From Chloroflexota bacterium (lineage in GTDB: Bacteria > Chloroflexota > Anaerolineae > Aggregatilineales > Phototrophicaceae), in the NCBI GenBank assembly GCA_026708115.1, contig JAPOVL010000013.1, forward strand, positions 310,001 through 374,000: DNA of 64,000 nucleotides, read 5' to 3'. How positions within the stretch are numbered: the first letter of the stretch is position 1; each line of letters starts with the position of its first letter. Position numbers and translations under genes: made by a program. Below, in pieces: positions 8,517-18,221 of this stretch. The notes below the pieces were generated by a model. It was not told the origin of the DNA. It saw only the letters and a list, made by a program, of their open reading frames with translations, and made no database searches.

Positions 8517-11375
8517 ATGCAATTCACCACGCCAACTGCTGGACTGATACTGCTGATCACTTTGCCAATAGTCTGGTATGTGGGCTTTCCACGTCACGCT
8601 TTTCGCCGCCGCCGCGATATCACCAGCTTGGCGTTGCGAACGGCGATTGTTGTGCTGCTTGTCCTGGCCCTGGCGGGATTGCAGAGTGTGCAGGCGGTTG
8701 ATCGGCTGGCGGTGGTCTTCCTGGTTGACGCTTCCGATAGTATGGGCACTGCGGCCGAAGACGCGCAATTGCAGTACATTCGCGGGGCGATCGCCGACAA
8801 GCAGCCCGACGACGAATGGGCGGTCGTCTTGTTTGGCGACAACGCGGTGCCAGAGAGCGATTTCAGCCGCGTACAAGAGATTGATGGATTCTCGTCGCTG
8901 CCGGTCGCGACGCATAGCGATATCGCTAATGCCATTCAGACAGCGCTATCAATGTTCCCGGCCGATGCTTCGCCGCGCATCGTTGTTCTTAGCGACGGGC
9001 AGCCGACACAGGGCGACGCCCTCGCGCGCGCCCAACGCGCCGCGGCTTCGGGCGTCGAGATTAGCTATGTGCCGTTTTTCCGCGAGGCGCAGCCCGACGT
9101 AAGAATTACAGAATTGGACGCCCCAAGCCGCGTCGGTGAAAACCAGAGCTTCGATATCGCCGTCGGCATCCATGCCGAGGAAGCGACATCTGCGACGCTG
9201 TTGATCTTCTCGGGTGGAAGCCTGATCCACGAGGAGGCGCTGAACTTGCAGCGGGGCGACACGCGCTTTGCCCTCACTCAGACCAGCGACAAGAGCGGTT
9301 TTCTTGATTTCACTGCGCAACTGATCGTACCGGGCGAGAGCGACAACTACAATCAGAATAATCAATTGGCGGCTTTCAGCCAGGTGATCGGCCCGGCGCG
9401 CGCGCTGCTGGTTCGTGTGAGCGAGGCGGAAGCGCAGAATCTGTTGCCGGCGCTGGAGCAAGCCGGTCTGCTGGTAGACGCGGTGCCGCCAGGAGCCCTG
9501 CCGGTAAACATGGCTCAACTGGCCAATTACAAGAGTGTCATTTTGGTCAATGTTCCGGCTACCGAATTGAGCAATGCCCAGATGAATCTGCTGGATCAGT
9601 ACGTCAGCGACATTGGCGGCGGCCTGGTGATGATTGGCGGGCCGGAAAGCTATGCGCCTGGGGGATACTATCAGACACCTCTGGAGCGTACCCTGCCAGT
9701 AGAGATGCAGATCAAAGATCAGCAACGTTTGCCCAAATTAACGATTGCCTATTTGATTGATCGCTCTGGCAGTATGGGGCAGATCGGTCGCAGCGGTGTA
9801 CCCAACCTGGAATTGGCGAAGCGGGCAATCGTACTTTCGCTGAGTTTGCTGCAACCGAGTGACCGGGTTGCCATCGGCACCTTTGATACCGGCGGCGCCT
9901 GGGTCGTGCCGTTTCAGCAAGTCAACGACGCGCAGGCGCTGGTCGCCATGACCAATACCATTCGATCGGGCGGCGGCACTGACATTTTGGCGGGCTTGCG
10001 CCTGGTGGAACGAGATATCATCAACGAGCCATCACAGTTGAAACACCTAATCCTGCTGACCGATGGCGGCGCAAGCCCAACCGGATTGGTGGAATTGACC
10101 GGCTTGCTGCACGAGCAGTTCGGCGTCAGCTTATCGTCTATTGCGATCGGTCGCAATCCGGCGGAGTTTCTGGAGCGAATGGCCGAAGCGGGCGGGGGCA
10201 ATTATTATCACGTGGCGGACGTAGCGCAGATTCCCTTGATCTTCGCGCAAGAGACGGTCTTGGCATCGCGCTCTTATATCGTCGAAGAAGACTTCACCGC
10301 GCGTGTGACGGGCAGTAACGCGATCATTGACGGCATCAGCAGCTTCCCGCCCTTGCGCGGGTACGTAGCGACCACGCCCAAGACCGCCGCCCAGCGCATC
10401 CTCAGCGGGCCCGAACCCTATTCCGACCCGATTTTGGCCTCCTGGCAATATGGCTTGGGCCGCGTCGTGGCCTGGACCTCGGACGCGAGCGCGCGCTGGG
10501 CGAACGAATGGGTGGCATGGGATGACTTCTCGCGCTTTTGGGGGCAGGCGGTTAACTGGAGCATCAACGCAGGAGCGAACAACAACCTGGAGACGCGTAT
10601 CGGCTTGGAAGATGAATATGCGCGAATCGTGGTTGACGCGCGTGACAACGCGGGACAGTTCTTGGACGGCTTGTTGCTGAGCAGCGCTGTATTGAACCCC
10701 GCCGGCGACAGCCGTCGCATCCCCTTGCTGCAGACGGCGCCGGGCCGCTACGAAGCCACCTTCAAACCGCAGAACGAAGGGGCGTATTTCTTGACGATCA
10801 ATGGCCAGGCGCAGCTTGATGACGGCGACACGGCGCTAAGCGATCTCAATGGATGGGTCTTGTCCTATTCTCCCGAGTACATTCCTCGCGAACCGGATGA
10901 CCGGCACTTGGCGGCAATCGCCGAGCTAACCGGCGGCAGCAATCTGGCGCAGGATCCAGCGGATGTCTTCGCCCACAATCTGGGAGAGCGGCAAGCAGCG
11001 GTTGGCATTTGGCAGAACTTGGTCTTGCTGGCGCTTGTCTTGTTGCCATTGGATATCGCAGTCCGGCGCTTGATCATTACGCGGGGCGATTTGGCGCGCC
11101 TGCGCGCGTACTTGACCGGCCGTCAAAGTGAGGATCAGCAGCGAACACAGCGCTTGCAGGCGCTGCTCAACGTGCGCAGTCGCAGCCGAGACGCGACTGG
11201 ATACGGTGAAGCGCCACGGATTGATCCCGCTCCGAACGCTGCGGGGCCTCCGACCTTCGGACGTCCCGCGCCGGCGCGATCGGCGGGCGATCCGCCCGAG
11301 CCCGCGCCGGCAGACAATCTTGGCGCGAGGCTCTTGCGCAGCCGGGGCAGGCGCCACAACGAGATTGAAGATTGA
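8517..11375 (+). CDS. Large VWA-domain membrane protein (BatA-like N-terminus)
   Basis: N-terminal TM helices; two VWA MIDAS motifs (VFLVDASDSMG and IAYLIDRSGSMG) and GATase-like segment GGGLVMIGGPESYAPGGY. Confidence 0.88.
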   Translation: MQFTTPTAGLILLITLPIVWYVGFPRHAFRRRRDITSLALRTAIVVLLVLALAGLQSVQAVDRLAVVFLVDASDSMGTAAEDAQLQYIRGAIADKQPDDEWAVVLFGDNAVPESDFSRVQEIDGFSSLPVATHSDIANAIQTALSMFPADASPRIVVLSDGQPTQGDALARAQRAAASGVEISYVPFFREAQPDVRITELDAPSRVGENQSFDIAVGIHAEEATSATLLIFSGGSLIHEEALNLQRGDTRFALTQTSDKSGFLDFTAQLIVPGESDNYNQNNQLAAFSQVIGPARALLVRVSEAEAQNLLPALEQAGLLVDAVPPGALPVNMAQLANYKSVILVNVPATELSNAQMNLLDQYVSDIGGGLVMIGGPESYAPGGYYQTPLERTLPVEMQIKDQQRLPKLTIAYLIDRSGSMGQIGRSGVPNLELAKRAIVLSLSLLQPSDRVAIGTFDTGGAWVVPFQQVNDAQALVAMTNTIRSGGGTDILAGLRLVERDIINEPSQLKHLILLTDGGASPTGLVELTGLLHEQFGVSLSSIAIGRNPAEFLERMAEAGGGNYYHVADVAQIPLIFAQETVLASRSYIVEEDFTARVTGSNAIIDGISSFPPLRGYVATTPKTAAQRILSGPEPYSDPILASWQYGLGRVVAWTSDASARWANEWVAWDDFSRFWGQAVNWSINAGANNNLETRIGLEDEYARIVVDARDNAGQFLDGLLLSSAVLNPAGDSRRIPLLQTAPGRYEATFKPQNEGAYFLTINGQAQLDDGDTALSDLNGWVLSYSPEYIPREPDDRHLAAIAELTGGSNLAQDPADVFAHNLGERQAAVGIWQNLVLLALVLLPLDIAVRRLIITRGDLARLRAYLTGRQSEDQQRTQRLQALLNVRSRSRDATGYGEAPRIDPAPNAAGPPTFGRPAPARSAGDPPEPAPADNLGARLLRSRGRRHNEIED

Positions 11376-11388
11376 GCTGCTGCCGGCG

Positions 11389-12411
11389 TCAATGATCGGT
11401 CTCGCAGCCACTCCCCTCTTCAACGACGCTTTCGTCCACGTAAACGGACTGATCCATGCTGTCGCTGATCTGGTTTTCGTGCAGATACGCGAATGAGCCG
11501 TACAAGACGCTGAGACCATTCAGCGCGCTGCCTGCGATCATGTTTCCTGACAGGAAGGCCTCCGAGTGGTAATCGACGGTGATGCCGTTTCCATTGCGAA
11601 TGCCGTGTAAATCAATGTCGCTGCCGGTATCAACAACAACATTGTCGCATACCAGCGCCATGGACATGTCCAGAACATTGATGCCGATACCGGTTGTGCC
11701 GGCGACGGTATTGCCCAACACATCGGCATGGGACATTTCTGTGACGGCGATGCCATATTCTCCGTTTTGCCGCACGATGTTGTCATTAATGTGAATCATA
11801 GACGTCATATTGGTATAAATCCCGCCATGAGCATTGCCGAAGACAATGTTGCCGGCCACTCGCGATTCTGGCCATTGCATGGTGTTGGTGACATGGATGC
11901 CGAATCCATAGGGCGCTTGCGCGTTGATTACCGAATTGTTCAATATGTCCGCCGCGCCGAGACGAACTTTGATACCCGCCAGGCGACTGTCCAGAACCCT
12001 GTTGTCTTGAACCTTGATCGCCTGGCTGTTGGTGATGAAGATGCCGTATTCACCGCCAACGATCGTTAGCCCCTCGATAGAAACGGCATCGGTGTCACGG
12101 ATCGCGATCGCGGGTGTATCATCGCTCGGGGCAACCAGGGTCACCTGGGCGCCCTCCGCAGCTCGCAGCGTAAGGGGGCGTCCAATAACCAGAGCTTCGC
12201 GATAAGCGCCGGCGGCGATCTCGATGACAGCGTGATCGGGCGCGTCGGCGATTGCCGCGGCAATGCTGTCGTAATCTCCCGGCACATGTAGCTTTACGAC
12301 CATGCCCAGCGCCTTGGGGGCTTGCGCCAGCTGCAGGATCAGGGCGAGCGACAGAAACGCAAATGTCAATCTTCTCGGTCCTGCAAGCGCCTCAATCATC
12401 CCTCGAATCAT
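11389..12411 (-). CDS. Secreted right-handed parallel beta-helix (NosD-like) protein
   Basis: Signal-like N-terminus and repeated short turns (ISNSQAIKVQDNRVLDSRLAGIKV, NGEYGIAVTEMSHADVLGNTVAG). Confidence 0.85.
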   Translation of the reverse strand: MIRGMIEALAGPRRLTFAFLSLALILQLAQAPKALGMVVKLHVPGDYDSIAAAIADAPDHAVIEIAAGAYREALVIGRPLTLRAAEGAQVTLVAPSDDTPAIAIRDTDAVSIEGLTIVGGEYGIFITNSQAIKVQDNRVLDSRLAGIKVRLGAADILNNSVINAQAPYGFGIHVTNTMQWPESRVAGNIVFGNAHGGIYTNMTSMIHINDNIVRQNGEYGIAVTEMSHADVLGNTVAGTTGIGINVLDMSMALVCDNVVVDTGSDIDLHGIRNGNGITVDYHSEAFLSGNMIAGSALNGLSVLYGSFAYLHENQISDSMDQSVYVDESVVEEGSGCETDH

Positions 12412-12418
12412 GGCCGTT

Positions 12419-14017
12419 TTATCCTTTGACGGCGCCGGCTGTGACGCCGCGCACGAAGTAGCGCTGCAAGCTGAAGAAGACGATCAGCGGCACGACCATG
12501 GTGATGAAAGCGCCCGAAGCCAAAATATCCCATTCGTTAGCATATTGCCCGACGAGTTGTCGTATGCCTACCGTGAGCGGGAACTTCTGTTGGTCAACCA
12601 AGAAGATCAGCGCGTTCATCAAGTCGTTCCATACCCAGACAAACTGGAAAATGGCCAGGGACGCCAGCGCGGGCAATGATAGCGGCACAACAATACGGAA
12701 GAACATGCCAAATTCCGAAGCGCCGTCAACCCGCGCGGCTTCAAAGAGTTCACCGGGGAGATCGCGGAAAAAGTTGTAAAGCAGAAAAATGGCGAATGGC
12801 GTCCCGTAAGATGAATGCGCGATCCAGATGCCGGGCCAGGTGCCGATCAGATTGGCCGCATTCAGCATGCGCAGAACCGGGATCCAGGTGGTTTGCAGCG
12901 GCACAATCAACATGGCGATCGCCAACAGATAGAAGACATTGCGATAGGGCAGGTCCAGCCAGGCGAAGGCGTAGGCCGCCATAGCGGCAATAGCGATCGG
13001 TATGACCGTGCTGGGAATCGTGATGATGAAACTGTTTTTGAAAAAGTTGATGAATCCCGGCTCGGCCAATTGTTCCCGCGTGAATACTTCCTCGTAGTTC
13101 TCCAGCGTCAAGAGCGGATTCTGAATGCCGAGTTCCATCTCGACCGCGCCGACGAAGTCCGCCGCGGCCTTGAACTCGAAGCGACCGTCGGCGCCGACCT
13201 CAAGCGTCCCGGCCAGCGGCAGTTGAGTCGTCGATCCGGCGTCGACGGTTTGCAGCGGACCACCGGCGCGTTGCATGGCATAGCTAATCGTGAAAGGCGG
13301 GTCGGAAACGACGCCCTGGTCGATCGTCGCCTCGAAACTGCCGACAAAACTAGCCCTCGGCTCGAATGCATAAGTGCCGTCTTCGTTGACGATGATTTTG
13401 CCGGCGCGCGGCACGCGTTCCGCCTCGCCGATTTCCTCAATGACCAGTTCGCCCGCTATGGATTCGTAGCCTTGCAGTTGGAATTCGGCGGTGAAAGGCG
13501 TCTCCGCGTCGTCGATTTCGGTCACGAAGGCCCCGGAATAGCCGGCCGCCGGCGCGAAATCGTAGGAGCCATCGGCATGAAACGTGACTGTTCCCACGCC
13601 TGCAAGCGCGATGGGCTGGTCGAATTCGCCGACCGCTATAGTGCCGATGATCTGCTGGACGCGGACACGGTCAACGGCGGCGGCGGGCAAGCCCTCTACC
13701 GCGTCAGTCAACAAGTTGCCGCCTGCGGTTTCGCCTGCGACGACGATATTCTCTCCGCTCTCGCCCGCCGCAACCACTTCGATTTCCCAATGCCTATCGG
13801 TAACGGTCCGGGCCCCGCTTGCGATAGTCCACCAGCCGGAGGCCGAGATGTCGCCGCGGGTGCGGAACGAAGTGACCGCCAAGCCCACAGACGGAACCAG
13901 CCAAATGATGCCGATGATAAGCAGAATCGCGTGGACAGGTCCCCGCCGCGTCAAGGCAATGAGCGCCTCGGTGGGGCCTGGGCGTCGCCCGCTGTAGCTT
14001 GCCGATTGCCCGTCCAC
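12419..14017 (-). CDS. Carbohydrate ABC transporter permease (MalG-like) with a large extracytoplasmic insertion
   Basis: C-terminal MalG-type EAARVDGASEFGMFFRIVVPLSLPALASLAIFQFVWVWND; about 250-aa VCBS-like insertion after TM1. Confidence 0.92.
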   Translation of the reverse strand: MDGQSASYSGRRPGPTEALIALTRRGPVHAILLIIGIIWLVPSVGLAVTSFRTRGDISASGWWTIASGARTVTDRHWEIEVVAAGESGENIVVAGETAGGNLLTDAVEGLPAAAVDRVRVQQIIGTIAVGEFDQPIALAGVGTVTFHADGSYDFAPAAGYSGAFVTEIDDAETPFTAEFQLQGYESIAGELVIEEIGEAERVPRAGKIIVNEDGTYAFEPRASFVGSFEATIDQGVVSDPPFTISYAMQRAGGPLQTVDAGSTTQLPLAGTLEVGADGRFEFKAAADFVGAVEMELGIQNPLLTLENYEEVFTREQLAEPGFINFFKNSFIITIPSTVIPIAIAAMAAYAFAWLDLPYRNVFYLLAIAMLIVPLQTTWIPVLRMLNAANLIGTWPGIWIAHSSYGTPFAIFLLYNFFRDLPGELFEAARVDGASEFGMFFRIVVPLSLPALASLAIFQFVWVWNDLMNALIFLVDQQKFPLTVGIRQLVGQYANEWDILASGAFITMVVPLIVFFSLQRYFVRGVTAGAVKG

Positions 14018-14024
14018 AGCGTCC

Positions 14025-14930
14025 TCAGATCTCGCGGCGAACTTGCCGCAGTTGATAAATGATAAAGGGCAGGACCAGCAGCAGCAGAATCACCGCCACT
14101 GCGCTGCCGTAACCGGTTCGGTTGTTGTTGAAGGTTTCCCAGAATACGGTGTAACCGATGATGCGGGTTGCGCCCCTTGGCGCGCCCTTTGTCATCACCA
14201 GGACCAGGTCGATCATCTTCAAAGCGTTGATGATCATGGTGACGGCGACAAAGGTCATCGGCCCGCTGAGCATGGGGGCGGAAACGCGCCAGAACAATTG
14301 CCAGGCATTGGCGCCGTCGATCTTGCCGGCTTCATGTATCTCGTCGGGAATGGCTTTGTAGGCCGCCGAAAGCACCACGACGGAAAGACCCGTCCAAATC
14401 CAGACGCCGGCGAAAATCACCGCCAAATTGGCGACTTCTACGCTGCCTAACCAGGCGACAGGCTCAAAATCAGGGAAGACGGACGCCAGAAACGCGTTGA
14501 GGGAACCGAGGTTCGGATTCTGGTTGTATAGCAGGCGAAAGATGACCGCCGCCGCAGTAGCGGAGATCGCCATCGGCATGAACACGATAGACTTGATTAT
14601 CGCTTCGTACTTGACCTTGTCGGACAAGACGGCGACTAGCAACCCAATGAGTACGACGGCTGTCGGAAATATGATGAGCCAGGCGAAGCTGTTGATCAGC
14701 GCGCCGCTGAAGGCTCCGTCGTCGAAACTCAAGAAAAAGCGATCTTCGGTCAACAGGATGCGATAGTTGTCAAGACCGACGAATTCCTTGGCCGGCGTCG
14801 TGATTGTTCCCCGGGTGAAACTCAGTATGACGGTGACGATCGTCGGGTAGACGTAAAAAAGCGCCATCGCGATCAGCGCCGGGCCAGCGAAGAGCCAGGG
14901 GATTATCTTGCTGAATCTGCTCGTATGCAT
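14025..14930 (-). CDS. Sugar ABC transporter permease (MalF/UgpA-like)
   Basis: EAGKIDGANAWQLFWRVSAPMLSGPMTFVAVTMIINALKMIDLVLVMTKGAP, EAA-loop motif. Confidence 0.92.
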   Translation of the reverse strand: MHTSRFSKIIPWLFAGPALIAMALFYVYPTIVTVILSFTRGTITTPAKEFVGLDNYRILLTEDRFFLSFDDGAFSGALINSFAWLIIFPTAVVLIGLLVAVLSDKVKYEAIIKSIVFMPMAISATAAAVIFRLLYNQNPNLGSLNAFLASVFPDFEPVAWLGSVEVANLAVIFAGVWIWTGLSVVVLSAAYKAIPDEIHEAGKIDGANAWQLFWRVSAPMLSGPMTFVAVTMIINALKMIDLVLVMTKGAPRGATRIIGYTVFWETFNNNRTGYGSAVAVILLLLVLPFIIYQLRQVRREI

Positions 14931-14989
14931 GTTCTGCTGATCAGTCCGATTGCCGCAGGCAGCCTTAATGCGCGGATAGCAGCATTGTC

Positions 14990-15018
14990 AAAAAAGGGCA
15001 GCCACAACGGGCTGCCCT
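14990..15018 (-). terminator. Rho-independent terminator between solute-binding protein and permease genes
   Basis: Minus strand AGGGCAGCC-CGTTGT-GGCTGCCC followed by TTTTTT. Confidence 0.85.
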
Positions 15019-15040
15019 CATAGCGACTCGTGCTGTCAGG

Positions 15041-16330
15041 CTATCCGCCGTAGGCGGTATCGGCCACGTCTTCGATGAACTGGGCCACCTCTGCCACAGC
15101 GTCGGGATTGGCCACCAGGTCTTGCAGGCCGGTGAACATGGCGTCGCCGCCAATCGCGCCCGGCGCCAGGTCAGAACCGTCAAAGGCGACGTAGTTGGCA
15201 TTGGCGACCATGGCCGCCGCAGCGCCATCGCAGGGCTCGGCGTAGACATCGGCCGAAACGTTGTAGTTAGCCGACAACTGCGGCCCCGTTTCCTGTGTCG
15301 CCATGATTTCCTGGGCTTCAGCGCCGGCCATCCAGCGCATCCACTCCCGTACCTCGGGCCTGTCGTTGAACATCAGCCAGAAGTTGCCACCGAGAACGAC
15401 GGAATTGGCGTACATCTCGTTGATGGACGGGAATTGGAAAGAACCAAAATCATCGGGACAAGTCTGACCCGGGAAGTTGGCTTGGGCGAAACTGCGCATG
15501 AAGCTGGCGAGCGGGAACAGCCCGGCTTCACCGTTCATTACGGCGTCCATGGCGCCGATGAATCCACGGGCGAGCGTTCCATCGGAGCCGCCGGCCAGGC
15601 GCGTGTCAGTTGGCGATACCGCTTCGGCGAAATGTTCCAGCGCGCTGATGACGGTGGGATCGGTCCATTCAACTTCGTGGGTCACAAATAGCTTGTGGTA
15701 CATCTCCGGACCGGCGATGTTGAGATAGAGGTTCTCGAAGAAATCGGTCAGCGTCCAGCCATCCAAAGCGCCGAGCGCCAAGGGCGGTATCCCTTCTTCC
15801 GCCAGGATATCCAGGTACTCGATGAACTCAGCCCAGGTTGTGGGCGCGTCTTCGCCGATGTCTTCAAAGACATCCGTGCGGCGCCAGGCGATACTCTTGG
15901 AGCTGACCGCACTGACGACACCGTAGAATTCGCCATCAACTGAACCCAGATCAATCAGCGCCTGACCGTAATTGGCCGCGACGAACTCTGGCGTGAGTAC
16001 CGGGTCGTCGCCGCTGGTCAAGGGTATGATCAAGCCTTCGCGCGCCATATCCGCCATCACGCCGGGGCGCGGCATAGCGGAGATGTCGGGCGGGTTGCCG
16101 GCGCTGGCCATGATCTGTGGCAGCAGGTGGCAATCGCGATCATCAATATGCTCGACCTCAATGCCGGTCGCGTCGGTAAAGACAGCGTTGGTAGCGTTGA
16201 AGCCAACGCCCTCAGCCCCGCCCCAACAGGTGACGATCGTCACCTTGGGGGCGTCCTGGGCAAGCAGCGCCGCCGGAACGAGCGCTAACACGAGAAGCAG
16301 CAGGAAACCTAAAATCAGTAGTCTGCGCAT
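15041..16330 (-). CDS. ABC transporter extracellular solute-binding protein
   Basis: Signal peptide MRRLLILGFLLLLVLALVPAALLAQ then family 1 SBP-like sequence (ITVVTCWGGAEGVG..., WAEFIEYLDILAEEGIPPLALG). Confidence 0.92.
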   Translation of the reverse strand: MRRLLILGFLLLLVLALVPAALLAQDAPKVTIVTCWGGAEGVGFNATNAVFTDATGIEVEHIDDRDCHLLPQIMASAGNPPDISAMPRPGVMADMAREGLIIPLTSGDDPVLTPEFVAANYGQALIDLGSVDGEFYGVVSAVSSKSIAWRRTDVFEDIGEDAPTTWAEFIEYLDILAEEGIPPLALGALDGWTLTDFFENLYLNIAGPEMYHKLFVTHEVEWTDPTVISALEHFAEAVSPTDTRLAGGSDGTLARGFIGAMDAVMNGEAGLFPLASFMRSFAQANFPGQTCPDDFGSFQFPSINEMYANSVVLGGNFWLMFNDRPEVREWMRWMAGAEAQEIMATQETGPQLSANYNVSADVYAEPCDGAAAAMVANANYVAFDGSDLAPGAIGGDAMFTGLQDLVANPDAVAEVAQFIEDVADTAYGG

Positions 16331-16516
16331 GACTTTGTCCTTTCTTATAACTATCTTCCATTGTGCAAACATCCGGAGCCGATATATGCGATCCAATCAG
16401 GCAAATATAGCGCTGGTTGACAGAATCGTGTCGACCAAGGACCTACATTTACTTTACCGCAGCAGAACGTGCGCTGCAAGAAACTAGGCGCGCGCGTCGC
16501 CCGGCGGCCAGGGTCA

Positions 16517-17515
16517 TCAACGCTCCGAAAGAAACACGGTGAAATCGAGATTCCCGGGCGAGTGGCCGAAGCCAGTCAGCAGGGCAGCGCATTCGCCCCG
16601 ATGCTGCGTGCCGTGATTGACCACATGCGCCAGGCAATGCCAGAGGACGCGATGGCGCATGATGCCGTCTCCTTCATAACTTACTGTGCCAGCCAGATCA
16701 TCATCTGACAGGCTGTTCAGGTAGTGCCAGAATGCGCTTCTTTCCTCTGCCCAGCGCGCGCGAATTGCCGAGACATTGGCGAAGTCTTCCGGCTTCAACT
16801 CGCCAATAGACACGCCCCCATTGAGCAAGTTTCGCCAAACGTATTCGGCATCCAGGAGATGCACCAGTGCGCCCCGCAAGCTGCCCCAGCCGAATTCGTT
16901 GGGCGCGGTCAGTTGCTCAACCGAGACCTCTTCCGCCCTATCCAGGATTCGCTCATTTGCCCAATCGTTGTATTGGAAGAGCAACTCAATATCTTTGCAG
17001 TTCATCGTGTCTCCGTTCTTATGTTTGTTCCGGCTATTGAGGAAAAGCGGGAAATCGACATCGCCCGGCGAATAGCCAAAACCTGTCAGCAGCGCCGCGC
17101 ATTCGGCGCGGTGATGACTGCCGTGGTTGATGACGTGGATGAGCAAATGCCAGAGCGGTTCGCCGCGCAATCCGCCCAGCGCTTCATGGTCAAGGCTAGC
17201 GTTCAGTTCTTCGTCGCTCAATTGCCCGAGATAGTTCCAGAAGGCGCGCCTTACCGCCGCCCAGCGCGCGCGGATGCTGGCGACATCGGGAAAGTCTTCA
17301 GGATCGAGCGCCTCTACGTCAATGCCATCTTCAAGCAGGATGCGCCATATGTATTCGGCGTCCAGGGTGTGGACCAACGCGCCGCACAGGCTGCCCCAAC
17401 CGAGATCGTTGGGCGCGATCAGTTGCTCAACCGAGACCTTTGCCGCCGCATCCAGGATTCGCTCATTCGCCCAATCGCTGTATTGAAAGAGAAGCTCAAT
17501 CCCCCCGCGATTCAT
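16517..17515 (-). CDS. Two-domain DinB/DUF664-like protein (in-frame fusion of two tandem paralogs)
   Basis: Two copies of (I)ELLFQYxDWANERILDxA...WGSLxGALVHxLDAEYxWR...; no stop between them (FPLFLNSRNKHKNGDTMNCKDIELLF). Confidence 0.85.
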   Translation of the reverse strand: MNRGGIELLFQYSDWANERILDAAAKVSVEQLIAPNDLGWGSLCGALVHTLDAEYIWRILLEDGIDVEALDPEDFPDVASIRARWAAVRRAFWNYLGQLSDEELNASLDHEALGGLRGEPLWHLLIHVINHGSHHRAECAALLTGFGYSPGDVDFPLFLNSRNKHKNGDTMNCKDIELLFQYNDWANERILDRAEEVSVEQLTAPNEFGWGSLRGALVHLLDAEYVWRNLLNGGVSIGELKPEDFANVSAIRARWAEERSAFWHYLNSLSDDDLAGTVSYEGDGIMRHRVLWHCLAHVVNHGTQHRGECAALLTGFGHSPGNLDFTVFLSER

Positions 17516-17534
17516 GAAGTCTACCCGCCGATGT

Positions 17535-18029
17535 TTATTCGCGGCTGCTGAGGAAGAGCGTGAAATCGACATCGCCGGGCGAATGGCCGAAGCCGGTGAG
17601 CAGAGCGGCGCATTCGGCGCGGTGCTGCGTGCCGTGGTTGACCACATGCACCAAACACTGCCACAAGACCCAGCGATACTCCGTGTCGCCTCGCTGGCTG
17701 ATCACCGGTCCATAGAGGTCTTCGTCGCTCAGCGCATTCAGAAAGGTCCAGAGCGCTTCGTTTTCTGCGTCCCAGCGCTGGCGCAGCGCGGCGATATTAT
17801 TGAATTCCTCGGCGCTTAATATGCCGCGATCACCGGACTCGTCGTTCAGGAACTTGCGCCAGCCGAATTCGGCATCGAGCACATGGACCAGCGCGCCGCG
17901 CAAGCTGCCCCAGCCGAGTTCGTTCGGCGTCGTCAATTGTTCCGCTGTCAGCTTCTCGGCCGCCGCCAGAATGCGCTTGTTGGCCCAATCGTTGTATTGG
18001 TAAAGCAGTTTGATATCATCGGTCTTCAT
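17535..18029 (-). CDS. DinB family protein
   Basis: MKTDDIKLLYQYNDWANKRILAAAEKL...HVVNHGTQHRAECAALLTGFGHSPGDVDFTLFLSSRE; paralog of the neighbouring gene. Confidence 0.9.
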   Translation of the reverse strand: MKTDDIKLLYQYNDWANKRILAAAEKLTAEQLTTPNELGWGSLRGALVHVLDAEFGWRKFLNDESGDRGILSAEEFNNIAALRQRWDAENEALWTFLNALSDEDLYGPVISQRGDTEYRWVLWQCLVHVVNHGTQHRAECAALLTGFGHSPGDVDFTLFLSSRE

Positions 18030-18042
18030 GCTGACTCCTGTT

Positions 18043-18134
18043 TCTATAAACCGCGTCGCTCATGCGACGCGGCGGCTCACAATTTTGCCTGAGCTCGGCA
18101 TTCCTGTAGTCTTCTCGCTGCCGCCGAGCGGCTG
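18043..18134 (+). repeat. Interspersed intergenic repeat, copy A
   Basis: TATAAACCGCGTCGCTCATGCGACGCGGCGG...TTTTGCCTGAGCTCGGCATTCCTG...CTCGCTGCCGCCGAGCGGCTGT; hairpins CGCGTCGC-TCAT-GCGACGCG and GCCGC-CGA-GCGGC. Confidence 0.8.
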
Positions 18135-18221
18135 TCATCTGTCGGCGTCTAATTGAGTGGGCTTCAATGTTATAATCGTATTGCTTGCGCTCGTGATCCA
18201 TTCTAGCGAGGGTTCCATGCC

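Noticed and set aside
12815-14062. 415-aa plus-strand ORF opposite the ABC permease
   Set aside because: Shadow ORF typical of GC-rich DNA; the minus-strand frame has clear permease motifs
17516-17647. N-terminal extension of the fused DinB ORF
   Set aside because: Overlaps the third DinB gene out of frame; real start MNRGGIELLF at 17515
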